From Branchiostoma floridae (taxonomy: Eukaryota; Chordata; Leptocardii; Amphioxiformes; Branchiostomatidae), in NCBI RefSeq assembly GCF_000003815.2, contig NW_023365730.1, positions 118,279 through 182,278 of the forward strand: DNA of 64,000 nucleotides, in the 5' to 3' direction. The notes beneath the pieces were generated by a model that ran no database searches, had not been told where the DNA came from, and saw only the letters and a list, made by a program, of their open reading frames with translations. The position numbers were made by a program, and so were the translations under genes. Below are positions 38,540-49,194 of this stretch, one piece after another (position 1 is the stretch's first letter; every line of letters starts with the position of its first letter).

Positions 38540-38692
38540 AAGCTGATTTTACGTAGCATTAGACACGGGTCTCGCTAGCAGTCTCGTGAGAATAGACGAG
38601 ATTCCAGATTGTCTCGGAAATTCTAACGATACTTGATAATATCATGCCCATGCCTGTATGCAAACATGTTCGTTCAGTAATATAGATCTCCT
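38540..38692 (-). pseudogene. Duplicated copy of the pseudophosphatase C-terminal tail and 3' UTR
   Basis: This block matches the block just above it (about 38693-38846) with a 154-bp offset. It includes the last ~13 codons and the beginning of the 3' UTR of the pseudophosphatase gene. The copy still reads ILLNEHVCIQAWA followed by a stop, beside SLLNEHGRIQAWA in the gene. It has no splice acceptor and no DUSP body, so it is probably non-coding or part of the 3' UTR. Confidence 0.7.
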
Positions 38693-38795
38693 TTTTTTAA
38701 AAACTGATGTGACTTATACAGCGTCTCGCTAATAGTCTCACGATGATTGACGAGATTCCAGATTGTCTCGGAAATTCTCGCGATACTTCACGGTA

Positions 38796-39950
38796 TCAGG
38801 CCCATGCCTGTATGCGCCCGTGTTCGTTCAGTAACGATACCGTCGGTTTCTCCAAACCGAAGAGGCGGACCTCCAGTTTCTCCAGAGTCGTACAGAGACC
38901 TCTCGCCATTTCTATCGGACGACATTTTCTCAACATGAGGAACGCATCTCTCAAGGTCATACCCTGGTGCGTCATCAAGTACTGAATCACTACTGCGGCT
39001 GCGCGGGATTTCCCGTGCACGCTGTGGACCAGCACCCGCTTTCCCTTCTTCCGCGCAGACTCGATAAACGTGTTGATCTCCTCCAAATAAGGCTCGATGT
39101 CGACGTCATCCTTGTCCTCGATGTGAACGTTCAACTTCGCGCGTGCGTGCTTGCTGGCCATCGGACACGTACACGGACATCTTTTAATCTGCTGAGCAAG
39201 CACTTCCTTAGAGGTCAAGTTCGAAAGGTCAAGGATACAGTCTATGGAGTATCTGCAGAGCTGCTGCTCGTTGTACCCTGCTTCCAAGTCGCCGATATAA
39301 AGATGATCTTGAACTTCCGTGATATTGACGTCACGGAATGGTGACGTAGGGCTCATCGGAACGTCATCAACATCTTCAGAAACAGCTGATGACTTCGGAC
39401 TCGGAGGTCTCTTGTCTAAGTTCCCTGTACTTCTGGACAAGCTGCTGGGTGCTAAACTCTCCTTCCCTAGACGATATTTCTCAACTTGCTTGAACCTGCC
39501 GCTCCCGTCCGTAGAAATGGATAGGCCCAACTTCCGGTGGCCTCGTTGTGGTGCGACCTGGTTTCCGGCGTTCGATTTCGCGCCAACGTTGAACACAAAC
39601 CTGTCGTTTATTCTCGCCATTGCCAGCGGACTCACCAATCCGTTCACCAGATGGGAGGGCGGGCTGAGCTGGTTCGGGCTCGAGTCACAGCTTTCGGGCT
39701 CATCTACGTCACTTCCGTTTCCGTCGTTCCCAGGGAACGATGGCTCGCACGATCGTACGAAGATGAGATTCGGACAGGATCCAGTTTTAGACATCATCTG
39801 TCCTTCGTTGTGAATCTTTCTCGTTTCAAACGTTGGTGACCGTCTGGTTCTGTGTGCAACTTTTGGAGGGTCGGGTTCTGCAGATGAAGTGGACTTCCTG
39901 GCATGCGCCATTTTGTGCGCCATGAGTCGCAGTGGGGAGGGCGGCTTGCT
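38796..39950 (-). CDS. Pseudophosphatase gene, terminal exon with DUSP-like domain
   Basis: This is 1155 bp (384 codons plus stop). The acceptor is a classic pyrimidine tract ending TTGCAG at 39956-39951, and the stop TGA is at 38798-38796. Exon residues 57-62 (GSCPNL) and 138-152 (HRKLGLSISTDGSGR) repeat the cassette of the previous exon. A Pro/Ser linker follows, then the DUSP-like domain from about residue 209 to 364. The P-loop His is residue 309, Ser replaces Cys at 310 and Arg is at 316; the residue after Arg is Ala rather than the usual Ser/Thr. An unusual Cys cluster (CPCTC, 258-262) sits between the first sheet and the general-acid loop. The short tail ends IQAWA. Open frames on the opposite strand over this GC-rich exon are shadows. 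Confidence 0.9.
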   Translation of the reverse strand, partial: SKPPSPLRLMAHKMAHARKSTSSAEPDPPKVAHRTRRSPTFETRKIHNEGQMMSKTGSCPNLIFVRSCEPSFPGNDGNGSDVDEPESCDSSPNQLSPPSHLVNGLVSPLAMARINDRFVFNVGAKSNAGNQVAPQRGHRKLGLSISTDGSGRFKQVEKYRLGKESLAPSSLSRSTGNLDKRPPSPKSSAVSEDVDDVPMSPTSPFRDVNITEVQDHLYIGDLEAGYNEQQLCRYSIDCILDLSNLTSKEVLAQQIKRCPCTCPMASKHARAKLNVHIEDKDDVDIEPYLEEINTFIESARKKGKRVLVHSVHGKSRAAAVVIQYLMTHQGMTLRDAFLMLRKCRPIEMARGLCTTLEKLEVRLFGLEKPTVSLLNEHGRIQAWA

Positions 39951-42900
39951 CTGCAAGGCAACAGAAATCACATCAAACAAAACATCACAGCCTTCGTTCT
40001 AGTTGGATTTCCTGGGAACTGTTTGAAGGTCGTTTCTAGGACATGTTTTAAGATCGCAGACAGGTACACAGAGGTCTTCTGAAATGTTTGAAGACTGTCT
40101 TACACCAAATCAATTTGTCCCTGCAGGATGAGGATATTAGGTCAACGGCTTATGAAATGTGGGATGAAACAATGGGAATTTTTCATCTTTATTTAATAAG
40201 ATTCTTAAAGGTTGCATCGCACTGACCGTCAGTTTTGACATGTTTTGAAAGCAGAAATTCTCCTTAAGTAACGTTGATCAATACGACATGCACTTCTCTC
40301 ATTCTTCATTCTATCAAATCATGTATGATATATAAGCCATTTAAGAGGGTATTATACTTTATGTATTTGCTTCCAGGATCAATAGGTTTATAGGGCGAAG
40401 CATTTACATGCACTCAGACTTGTTTCTTCACATCATAATGATCATAATGGCATAGGCTATCAAAATATTTTGAGTCGGCGTCACATAAATACCTAAGTTG
40501 CAGCCCACCATGGTTGATATTTGGAAACATTGTCAAAAAGTAATGACATATCTCTATTCCTCTGTCCAAGTCTATGCATTACGCAACATAAAACGTTACA
40601 GTTCTCGCCAGTTGAGATGGCCGTTAGGAACGGGTATTTGTAATAGATGTTTGGAAAAGACCATTTGAGATGGCCGTCTAAGATGGCACGATTTGATAAA
40701 TGGCATCTTCAGGAGATATGGGATAGGAAATGAGACCCTTGGTGAAGTTTTCTTTCTTATCAGCACCTCGTAATTGCATCTCATTCTCTAAAGCACACTC
40801 ACGACTTAATAGTCTATTTGCAAACGTTGCTAAGGTATCAACATGCAATTTTCCACTATTTGCCTCGATAGCATCAAGGCGTCTCATCCACTGCATAATA
40901 TAGCAGATTTCTACATCTTTTGTGTTACGGCTTTTTTATGCTTCTATCACGTTCTTTAGATAGTTTTGCAAGAAAGCGTTTTGCAAGGACATCACATTTT
41001 TATAGATTTAAGCCGTTGAATGCATTTGGTGAAAATATCATCAGTGGCAGTGGGAAACGGGGTTTCCATGTAACTTTGTTGATGCAGTTAATGGTTCAAT
41101 GTTATTCCGTTTGTGACTTATTTTATCACCATATAGAACCCCATCATATTACATCACGTTTCTACAGTATCAAGTCAACGAATCAATTTTTGCGTCTTTT
41201 TAAAGCCTTGCGGTGTTTGGGCATAATGTGATAACGAAATGTAGGAAACTCTGGCCTTTACTGCCAGTGGGTTAATCTCTGATTGACCCCTAAAGATCAT
41301 TATGTAAGGCAGCAAAAACGCTATGAATTATATGCAAAAAGTTCTCTCCCTCGAAATGGCTTGTAAATTTCTTTAGGTCGTATTTCCCAAAATAATTTTA
41401 ATCAGGTTCACATCGGATCAATGTGATTATGCGTATAACGGTTGGGCATGAAAGCGAAATTTGATATATGACTGAGCCAGAAAAACACTGTCTCGAAAAG
41501 ACCTTTTAAACTTTTTAAGGTCTTACTTACTTCAGAAAATAATTCCACCAGGGTCTAATGGTCTTACATCGGATCGATATGGTGATGTATTCAACGACCC
41601 ATATTTGAGACCAAATACCGAAGCTTATCTGACATTTACACTATTTGAGTAGTCGGTGCATGTATTGAATTTTCTTCGTCCTTGATATTGTTATTTTTTG
41701 GGTCAAGCATGGATTTGTTCGCTAGCAATGGAGCCTGGTGTTTGCTGCTAAGGCTAAGGGCTTTGACAGCAGATGTAAAGGTCTTTCATTATGGATTAAC
41801 ACTACATAGACTGTGAAAGCTTCTCCACGTACGTCAATGTTGTACACAAACTGAACTTTAAACATGAGAATTCTGTCGGATCAGTCTCCCCTTGAATATG
41901 ATCCACTTGTGAACTTAAGACACAGTGCTTAACTGTTAATGTGGTCTACGTAGGAGACGTAGGGGGGGGGGGGGGGTGGCGGTGCTTTAGGTAGCGATGC
42001 AGCTTTCCTTGAACATTGGCCCAGACTAAAGTTACGTGTCCGTAACGTCAGGCGCCAATATTTATATATTTATTTATTAATTTGCAAATTCATGCCCGAA
42101 GGCTAATCGCAAGGGTACAGACAGTAAATAAGTAAGAAGTGTCTATTCTATTCAGCTATCTATATACATGATTCTACATTCTTTACTGGGAGGTTTGACT
42201 TCTTCTTTGGAGGCAGTGGCTGATGAAAAGTCCCACGTCTTTAATGACTAGTGGGTTCTGTGATTTTAACAGGAATCTGGATTTTTGGAGGTTTACCAAC
42301 TGGTGAAAGTTTCAAATATTGTATTGATTGTTTGGAAAAGGTTGTTTATAATAATAGAAAACCATGATATCTTGAAAAAGGCAGAAGCATAATATACGTC
42401 TGACTGTCGTCTTATTTTCAATACTACTACAACATATACGCAGGGGACGGGGGGCGATACAACCTCCTTTGTGCATTGGCCCAGTACCAAAATAACGTGT
42501 ACGTAACGTCAGATGACAGAGATAACAACCATGGTATCTTAAAAAAAGGCAGAAGAATATTTATAAAGGTCTAATTTTCAATACATATCGAATGTTGTGA
42601 TTCAGAACAAAAATGACCTAACTGACCTTTTTCTGTAGCTTCGGAGACAGAAGAGACGAGGCAGAGTGCGCCTGCGCCTGCGTGAAGTCTGACGTCATCC
42701 GCTTCGCCTCTTCAGCTGTGTTCCGTCCCGACCCGTCTGTGGACATGGACGCCGTGAGCTTCCGGTGAGTATTGCGCATGACAACCGGCGGGCTCTTACC
42801 CTTCCCTCCCCCTCCGCACGAAATGGTCAGGTCCGGACAGGAGCCATGTTGGCTGCTCTCAAGTTTCCAAGATGGCGTCGATGACGTGCTCCCGGAAATG

Positions 42901-44250
42901 ACGTCTCGCGGTGACGTACTTCCGTCCTCCCTGGCGCACTTCTTGGATTCCAAAGCCTTGACGGCACCACCCGGGACAGAGCGCGGTCTGTTTCTCGGTA
43001 CCTTTGAAGAAGATATGAAGATTTCAAAGAAAGAATGGTCGGATATATTTCTACAGACGTTTCTACATAAACAAGAATACATGCAACAATGTAGGTCAAA
43101 AACGTGTTAAGAAATACGGAGCTTTAAATCTAGTGGCACATAATTTCAGGCCATATTGAACACAGATTAAGTGGTGACAGCTTGTTCTACATACTGTCAT
43201 GTAGACCTATCATCCCTATTTATCTATCTATTCCACGAAAGATTGGTCGATGAAGCCATACATTGCCTAATAGGGAACTCCAAAGGAATGAGAGGAACCG
43301 GAAAATAGCTTACATGATAGCAAATCCGCGGTGATGCTACTTCCAAGAAAATCCAATTTTCAGCCCTGTGAACCGCAAATGTTATTTGCTTTCGGTAAAT
43401 CCTCCCTGACTGACAGGCACATGGACGCTCGAGTGGTTCGTTTGATAGCATAATTGAATATTAACGTCTCCTGGCGAATACGTGAGGCTACTAGAAATGA
43501 CCAGACTGTGTCTACTGGCCGGATGGAAGTTGTTTAGGGCTACCTGTGGTGCTACAATAATTTATGAAGATTGGACACTAAGGCATATATCTTTAAGTAC
43601 TAATTACATGTTTTTTTAGTTAAACAACAAATCAAAGTATATCTAGACTGTATTTATTTCTCAATTTCAAGGGTAAAGACGAATTTTTGTTAAAATGTTA
43701 TAGGTTTTTCATTCAATAATTTGAAAGGTGGGTGGTATGGGCAGGAGACGATGGTAAAATGGCTAAAATTTGCTTGGTTCAATGGCATCTGTTTTGAATA
43801 TCTTTTTACATGACGACTTTTATCCATCATAGGGGGCGGAATTGGGAAGATTTTTTTGTCTACTAGTATCCAAACAGCAAAATTCCATCAAAGGACGGAA
43901 GAACGGACGCTGGCTATAACCCTGTTGTAATAAGTGTTATTGTTATTGTTATTGGGTGGGCCAACTACTCACTCTTTGCAGCCAGGGGCTGAATTGCGAG
44001 GAGCTTACAATAGGTGGGGCTAAAATCGCAGTTAACCTTTGACCCTTACGTTCGTGTCGCCATACGGCAGGTCCGTCCCGTTCATCTGCAGACTCAGCGA
44101 CTTGCGCAGACTCCGAGACATTTTTCCCATCGTCCCTTGGTGCTCCCCTCCCGACACGCTTTGCGGCAGGTCTTCCGAAGACGTCTTGGAGAGGGAAAGT
44201 CTCCGCAGTCGGGCCAAGCCCTCTATCATGTCTTCGGCTGTCTTAAGACA
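38796..44250 (-). CDS. STYX-like dual-specificity pseudophosphatase gene, 5' incomplete (three exons)
   Basis: Three exons on the minus strand (44250-44050, 43001-42627, 39950-38796) join in phase 0 with GT/AG borders to give 576 residues, open at the N-terminus. Residues 1-400 are Ser/Pro/basic-rich and look disordered. Residues about 401-556 match a DUSP catalytic fold: a 'LYIGDLEA' start, a general-acid Asp at about 471 in 'HIEDKD', the P-loop at 501-508, then 'VVIQYLM' and 'LRDAFLMLRKCRP'. The P-loop reads H-S-V-H-G-K-S-R where active enzymes have H-C-x-x-G-x-x-R, so the nucleophilic Cys is Ser (codon AGC at 39023-39021) while Arg is kept. In this family such changes abolish catalysis but can leave phosphate binding (STYX, MK-STYX). 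The role is therefore inferred to be a cytosolic phospho-protein binding scaffold. Spacing of secondary structure resembles STYX more than the MAPK phosphatases, and no rhodanese-like N-domain is seen. The upstream start is not identified. Confidence 0.85.
39951..42626 (-). other. Intron of the pseudophosphatase gene
   Basis: This AT-rich interval lies between donor 42626 and acceptor 39951. It contains a G homopolymer (about 41964-41977) and an LINE-tail-like TTTATT-rich stretch near 42060-42130. A minus-strand open frame of 72 codons (40896-40678) has no recognisable domain and no convincing splice borders. Confidence 0.6.
42627..43001 (-). CDS. Pseudophosphatase gene, middle exon with GSCPDL / STDGSGR cassette
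   Basis: This is 375 bp (125 codons). The acceptor is CTTCAAAG at 43009-43002 after a pyrimidine-rich stretch. The donor is GTCAGT at 42626-42621, which is non-optimal at +3 but in the right phase. The product is Ser/Gly/basic-rich with no globular domain. It carries GSCPDL at exon residues 53-58 and HRKLTASMSTDGSGR at 79-93. Both motifs reappear in the next exon, so the two exons look like products of an internal exon duplication. The CpG content is much higher than in the flanking AT-rich introns. The antisense frame is also open over part of the block, but it lacks the motif repetition and splice logic. Confidence 0.78.
43002..44049 (-). other. Intron of the pseudophosphatase gene
   Basis: AT-rich sequence between donor GTAAGG at 44049 and the acceptor at 43002. 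I see a short TTATTG repeat near 43934 and nothing else. Confidence 0.6.
44050..44250 (-). CDS. Pseudophosphatase gene, most upstream recognised exon
   Basis: This is 201 bp (67 codons, phase 0 at both ends). The acceptor is a T-rich tract ending in AG at 44252-44251, and the donor is GTAAGG at 44049-44044. The peptide starts CLKTAEDMIEGLARL and continues with basic-serine motifs, RRLSLSK at residues 16-22 and LRKSLSL at 48-54, which fit basophilic-kinase sites (inference). Its reading frame continues exactly into the next exon. Degenerate copies of its first ~50 bp lie upstream at about 44330-44398 and 44634-44700. The codon bias toward G/C and the lack of stops over a compositionally distinct block support coding use. 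A missing initiator Met at the acceptor shows that further 5' exons must exist. Confidence 0.72.
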
Positions 44251-44329
44251 CTAAAAAGTGAAAGTGAAGGAAAATAAGAATATTTAAAGACAAGCTTAAT
44301 CTACAGTTGATATACATTTTCTCTGCTCT

Positions 44330-44398
44330 TTCTAGCTTGCACGGAATGCGAAAAGTTGGGCAAGCCTTCTATAATATCTTCGGCTGTCGTAACACTGG
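44330..44398 (-). pseudogene. Decayed copy 2 of the upstream exon border
   Basis: The minus strand reads an AG followed by TGTTACGACAGCCGAAGAT, closely matching the acceptor and first codons of the exon at 44250. A 2-base deletion shifts the frame if the same acceptor is used. In the original frame the copy would read TTAEDIIEGLPNF beside KTAEDMIEGLARL. It lies about 146 bp from the real exon, so it arose by local tandem duplication. Confidence 0.65.
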
Positions 44399-44461
44399 GA
44401 GGTAAAAGAAACTTAAAATATTGAAAAGACGAGGTAAATCTACATACGTACAGTTGACATA

Positions 44462-44615
44462 CATTTGAGCCTATACCAGGTTCCGCGGATAGGTGCTCTA
44501 ATAGTAGAAATTGGGCAAATACTGTCAATAGTACGCTAGGGGAGTCGGCCGACCAGAGGACTTATTTCAGAGGATATATTAGTCCACCGATCCGCATAGC
44601 CTGTTAGAGCCTTAA
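44462..44615. mobile_element. TAGCCTCTACCAGG-family MITE inside exon-copy array
   Basis: Arms gagcctataccaggttccgcgg and ccgatccgcatagcctgttagagcc, with the core ctaggggagtcggccgacc in reverse orientation. It interrupts the spacer between two decayed copies of the pseudophosphatase exon border. Confidence 0.75.
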
Positions 44616-44633
44616 GCATTTTATCTGTTCCCT

Positions 44634-44700
44634 CTAGCTTGCACAGAATGCACAAAGTTGGGCCGAGCTGTCTATCATTTCCTCTGATGTATGAAATAAC
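44634..44700 (-). pseudogene. Decayed copy 3 of the upstream exon border
   Basis: The minus strand encodes SEEMIDSSAQL, related to AEDMIEGLARL. It shares with copy 2 the downstream stretch that reads tagcttgcac plus gaatgc on the plus strand. It is about 300 bp from copy 2, but roughly 150 bp of that is a MITE (44462-44612), so the underlying unit is again about 150 bp. Confidence 0.5.
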
Positions 44701-45114
44701 TGGAAAGCAGCTGGAATTGAGAACATTTGGTAGAAAAGTCAGATCCCTGTTGATAAACAATTTTAAGCCTCCCTCTTGCACGGGATATGCCTACCCAATT
44801 AGCTGCAAATGCGTTCCTGCTATTGCAAAGATGGTTGAAGATATTTTGACGAGGAAAGAGGCTGAAGTTTAGCAACACGGTCTATCAAGTTGATATTTTC
44901 TCAGTCTCAAAAACTGAGAAAGAAAATTCGAAAAGGGTGTTGATAGGCTTGAATTAGGACTTTTTGATGATTGAATTGTTAATGACAATGGATATGGAAA
45001 ACTTGGATATGGAATAATTTCTTCTGGTTTTGAATAGTTAGCCCACCGATTGATTGCTCATTTTGCAATTGTGTTGTGTCTTTTTTCTTCTTCTGTGCCT
45101 TGGTGAAAAACAGT

Positions 45115-45590
45115 GTTCCGTGCTAGTAACTCAGAGAGACAGCTTGTGCAAAAAAGGAAAGAAACAGTTTGTTAACATAACTCATAACCGAAATTCAAAT
45201 TTTACACAATTCTACTGTGCTTCGGAGTATAGACCCTGGATACAGCGTGTCCCTGCACTAGAAAGACACAATGTTATGTACTAGTAACTAAGAGAGACAG
45301 CCTGTAACGGCAAAAAATGATAAAACAGTTTGTCAACATAACTCATAAACGAAATTCAAATTTTACACAATTCTACTGTGCTTCGGAGTATAGACCCTGG
45401 ATACAGCGTGTCCCTACACTATAAAGACACAATGTTATGTACTAGTAACTCAGAGAGAAAGCCTGTCCAAAAAATGATGTACAGCAGTTTGTGTTTATAG
45501 CTCATAAGCGGAGTTCAAATTTTCTATAATTCAACTGTGCTTCTGAGTATAGACCTTGGATACAGTGTGTCCTTATACTGTAAAGGCATT
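45115..45590. repeat. Three-copy tandem repeat, about 160 bp
   Basis: ctagtaact recurs at 45123, 45281 and 45441. Units share tctactgtgcttcggagtat and ggatacagcgtgtcc. The first two are nearly identical and the third is diverged. Confidence 0.9.
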
Positions 45591-45791
45591 TAAGTTCGCG
45601 GGGATTTGATTTCGCTACCGGTAGCGGGTAAAAGGGCTTTTCGCGGTAGATTTAAGTTCGCGGTAACACCATTGACAGCAGTCTAATACCATAATAGAAA
45701 AATGTTCGCAGTGGTTTTAAGTTCGCGGTGAAGTGATCACCGCGAAAACCGCGAACATTAATCCATCGCGAACATTTCTGCATTTACAGTA
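45576..45791. mobile_element. MITE with TACTGTAAATGC ends and 'ttcgcgg' repeats
   Basis: The ends tactgtaaaggcatttaagt and its near complement ending catttacagta bound about 216 bp. The interior is full of taagttcgcgg and accgcgaa inverted pairs, with a palindrome gcggtgaagtgatcaccgcg-like at 45736-45757. TA flanks both ends. Confidence 0.8.
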
Positions 45792-47270
45792 TTAGAGACA
45801 GACTATATACATCAAACACAGTAATTCATCAAGCACTTCAAACGTTCAGACCTAATGGAAAGGGCGTCCTTGGTTGATAATGCCAGTGATTATGTTAACC
45901 CCACTTCGGGGTAATTCTCAAGGACATGATTGTGATGAAGTGGAGTGTTATGTAAAGGGTACCCTGCGGCATGATTATGTTCTTTACACCAGAGAGGGGG
46001 ATTGGTATCTGTTACTGTGTATGTCCAAGTTATGTGTCAGTTATGTATGTGTCCAGGGACGCGTCCTGCAAAATAGGCCATAGCTTCATTATAAAATTGA
46101 ACTAGTTTAACTGTAATATCCAACACAAAAATTGGACTCACCCGAATTTTCGACTGAACAGTACCATGTCTTTGTTATAGATTGAACAATGCACTGCTGT
46201 ATGACGTCCCGATGTTCAGATAGATCACGTACGCGTGACTCAGCAAGCAGTGAATCATAGGTTGCAAAAACTTTCGTTTACATGCATAGTCTCCACTCTT
46301 ATTAAAGCAAGCATATACGAATTCAGAATGTTTTGTTGTATAATGTTGGATGCATTAGGATGTCATAGTATATATTATTTAGATAATTGTTCTTTTTCTA
46401 AAAGTGCAGATCGCAATAACGTTTTATCAATGATGCACCATCTGCGTGCCTATTACATAAGGCTCTGGGGTCCTGAAACGATTGCCAGCAAAATGTACCT
46501 CAAGTGGATGGGACATAAACAATTTCTTCAAGCTTGTGCGGAGGACATTCTGAATATTTTCTCCACTCCAATAGGTAGATTGTCGTAACGAATCTCTGAT
46601 GTCTCCTGGCTGGTTGTCAAATTGTCTGATTTTTTTTTCAGAAAAAAAAACTGTCACCAGCACAGCTGGGTTTCTGAAGCTAAGTTTTAGCTGATGCGAA
46701 AAAAAGTTGCATTTTTTGCTACTTGACAAAAGAATTGTGAGTGTCCACTTAAAAAACTCATCTTAAGCTCAGTTCAGAACAGGATATCAAGTTTAAGGAT
46801 AGCTTGAGACAGTATTTCCTTTGTATACCGAATCACCATGGTTTGTTCAATACGTCTGTTTAAAGAGTAGCACCTTATATAAGTCATGCGTGCTGGGTAA
46901 CATTTGTTTTCAGCTCTCCTTCGTTCTTATGGTCAACACAGGAGAATGTCAAGTTTACCTTCAACTACAATATTTGCACTGCCTCCATAAACTCTTGTCT
47001 TAGTCATACGTCAGTGTCACCGTGAATGCATGCAGCAATACTGTAATATAATGTATAGGTTTACATTGTATCGAGCTTTTAAAACTTTTTAAATGGTAGT
47101 TTATACGTTTTTCAATAAAGGTAATTCTTTTAGAATCACTGCATAGTGCATCTAGTTGTGACGTTTGTCTCATATTAGCTTCAGCCCCTAACACAGGCTA
47201 GTCGCAATCATCATCATTATTGACTTTGTTCTACATCTACATGTACAGTCTTTTGAAAAGTCATGATGTA
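45792..47270. other. No recognised gene
   Basis: A 117-codon plus-strand frame (46235-46588) is the longest here. It has no recognised domain and no repeat copies in the window, so I leave it as hypothetical at best. Confidence 0.35.
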
Positions 47271-47289
47271 GCTGCATTCAGCCTTTCTT

Positions 47290-47545
47290 CATTCTCAGTC
47301 CATAGCCCTACGGTGTGGAATGAACTATCTACTGAACAGCGACAACGGACAATAGTAACTAAGCTTTGAAAACGGACTGTCAGCAGGACTTACAGTTGTA
47401 CATTGCTACCCTTTTTCTAAGTTATTTTTAGTGTATGTCACAATAATGTTGTATGTTCACGTATATGTGTCCAGCGGCACCTGAAAAGCAGGCAGTAGCC
47501 TGAGTGTGATTTCCCTGGTAAAAAAAAAAGATGAATGAAAAATGA
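47290..47545 (+). pseudogene. LINE reverse-transcriptase C-terminal relic with tail
   Basis: One frame reads FSVHSPTVWNELSTEQRQR from about 47293, then a stop at 47367-47369. This matches the '(S)P.VWN.LP...R' end motif typical of many non-LTR reverse transcriptases. The sequence ends in an A-run with GATGAATGAAAA repeats (47519-47548), a normal 3' tail. It is inactivated by stops. Confidence 0.6.
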
Positions 47546-47549
47546 ATGA

Positions 47550-49190
47550 GACGCAATAGATTAAAAGATCGTACAAATATGCCCAAATAAAGAGCGGAGT
47601 TTGCAAAAGCAATAGAAATCCACAGCCTGCCCAAGGGGTCTTGCAGAGACTTTCAAATTAACGGTCATTCATCAATTCGGACCCTGTGATGTCACGTGGC
47701 GTACCTGCTGATGACGCATGTCGGTGACCTAATTTCTCTGTCAGGAGAAATGAACACGTCAGTTGCTAGGCAACGGAGAGCATGACAGACGTTTTAATCG
47801 TCTGAAATTCCAGACCGTGCCACACTTATACAAGGGAGAAATGCTGACATGGATCCTAAGCAATCAATATGCAGAAATCTGAGAAGGATCTAAAAAACAA
47901 AAATTGATAATCTGTTGATGAAGGAGGCTAGAAATCCAGGTGAACAATATCTAGAGGCAAAATTTGATTTGTACAGCTGGATAAAATAGGAGGCCTTCCG
48001 TTACTCTTTGTCAGTGGTACTACAATGAATTGGTAGACCAAATCAATACAAGTAAATTAAATCTAACTGGAAGTAGCTACTTGCAGATAAATGCATAACT
48101 ATAAACTGGTCTGCTTATAGAGGTGATAAGTTAAAGTAAGTTGTAACAAGAGGGTCATTTGTGGTCAACATACTGATGATGAGGAGAACCTCAGCCTAAT
48201 ATGGTGAGGCTTTTACAACGGCTATTTTATACTGTACAGTCACCGGAACTTGCCCTTTGTAATAGCCTTCTACTGTATGTATTCATACAGCCAAACTCAC
48301 TCACTGTCGCACATGTACACTGCAAAGCTACTTGATCAGATCAAGACTTATAACTGTCAATGGTTTTTCTGTGTTGTACCAATTAATAAAGGCCAAACAA
48401 TGATCAAGTGATACGGAATGTGCTGTCTTCTTGTATCTTTAACATGCTAAATTATTTCCGTCTGGTGACAGGAACACAGCTACAATTTCAATAGAAACGC
48501 TGTGACAAGGATCACAATAACAGGCTAATAATAATAGAAAGGCCCTTGTAATCAGAAATGCTAATTGTGTCCACAAGGTGTTTAGGAATACCATCTGACA
48601 ACATGATACATCTGTCGACATCATAATCCAAACCACTCAAGACTTCCTTAACCTCATTTATTCATTCGTCATATAAACGCACGGGTTGCACCTGCGTGGT
48701 GCCTGTATGTAGGTCCAGTATTGTTATGGGGCTGAAACATTTCTTCCCTAATTGTGGCATTACACAGCAATTACAATGGATGGGGAAGTAAATCTGCAGC
48801 AGCAGCACAGAACCCGATTAAGAAATTAGCTCAGAGAGGTTAAAGTGGTAAACATTGCCAGCAGGACAAGAAATGTTAATGTTGCTTACGTTGGAATCGA
48901 CTTGAATGTTTTTGCTCACATGACATATAACCAAGTCAACAAGCTTCAATTGCACTGAGATTTATCACTGCAAATGTTTCGGTAGTTCTTCTTGTAAGTT
49001 TTCTCGGGGCGATACTACAGGAAGTAGATTCAGTCAGTATATCGCCCAGAAATCAGCAGACCTACTAGTTCCGAAACATTGGCAGTTAAATATCTCATAT
49101 TGCTTGCAGAAAACATTTTGTTACCCATTAAGTTATCAACCTAACTAAAACCTTTCCAAGCGTAACGTTAACTCAATTATTTACTACCAA
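47550..49190. other. No gene seen
   Basis: AT-rich. A weak inverted repeat lies at about 48966-49094 (ctgcaaatgtttcgg and the complement of ccgaaacattggcag), possibly a fold-back element. This would be intronic if the CpG block at 49.2-49.6 kb is the first exon of the minus-strand gene. Confidence 0.4.
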
Positions 49191-49194
49191 CATT

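Noticed and set aside
38967-39839. Plus-strand frames of 100-164 codons opposite the DUSP-like exon
   Set aside because: Antisense shadows of a GC-rich exon; no domain, and the minus frame has the P-loop and splice borders.
40678-40896. 72-codon minus-strand frame as an extra exon of the pseudophosphatase gene
   Set aside because: Flanking exons already join in phase, and no good acceptor/donor pair borders the frame.
46235-46588. 117-codon plus-strand frame
   Set aside because: No recognised domain, no splice support and ordinary AT-rich composition; kept only as a note in the region entry.
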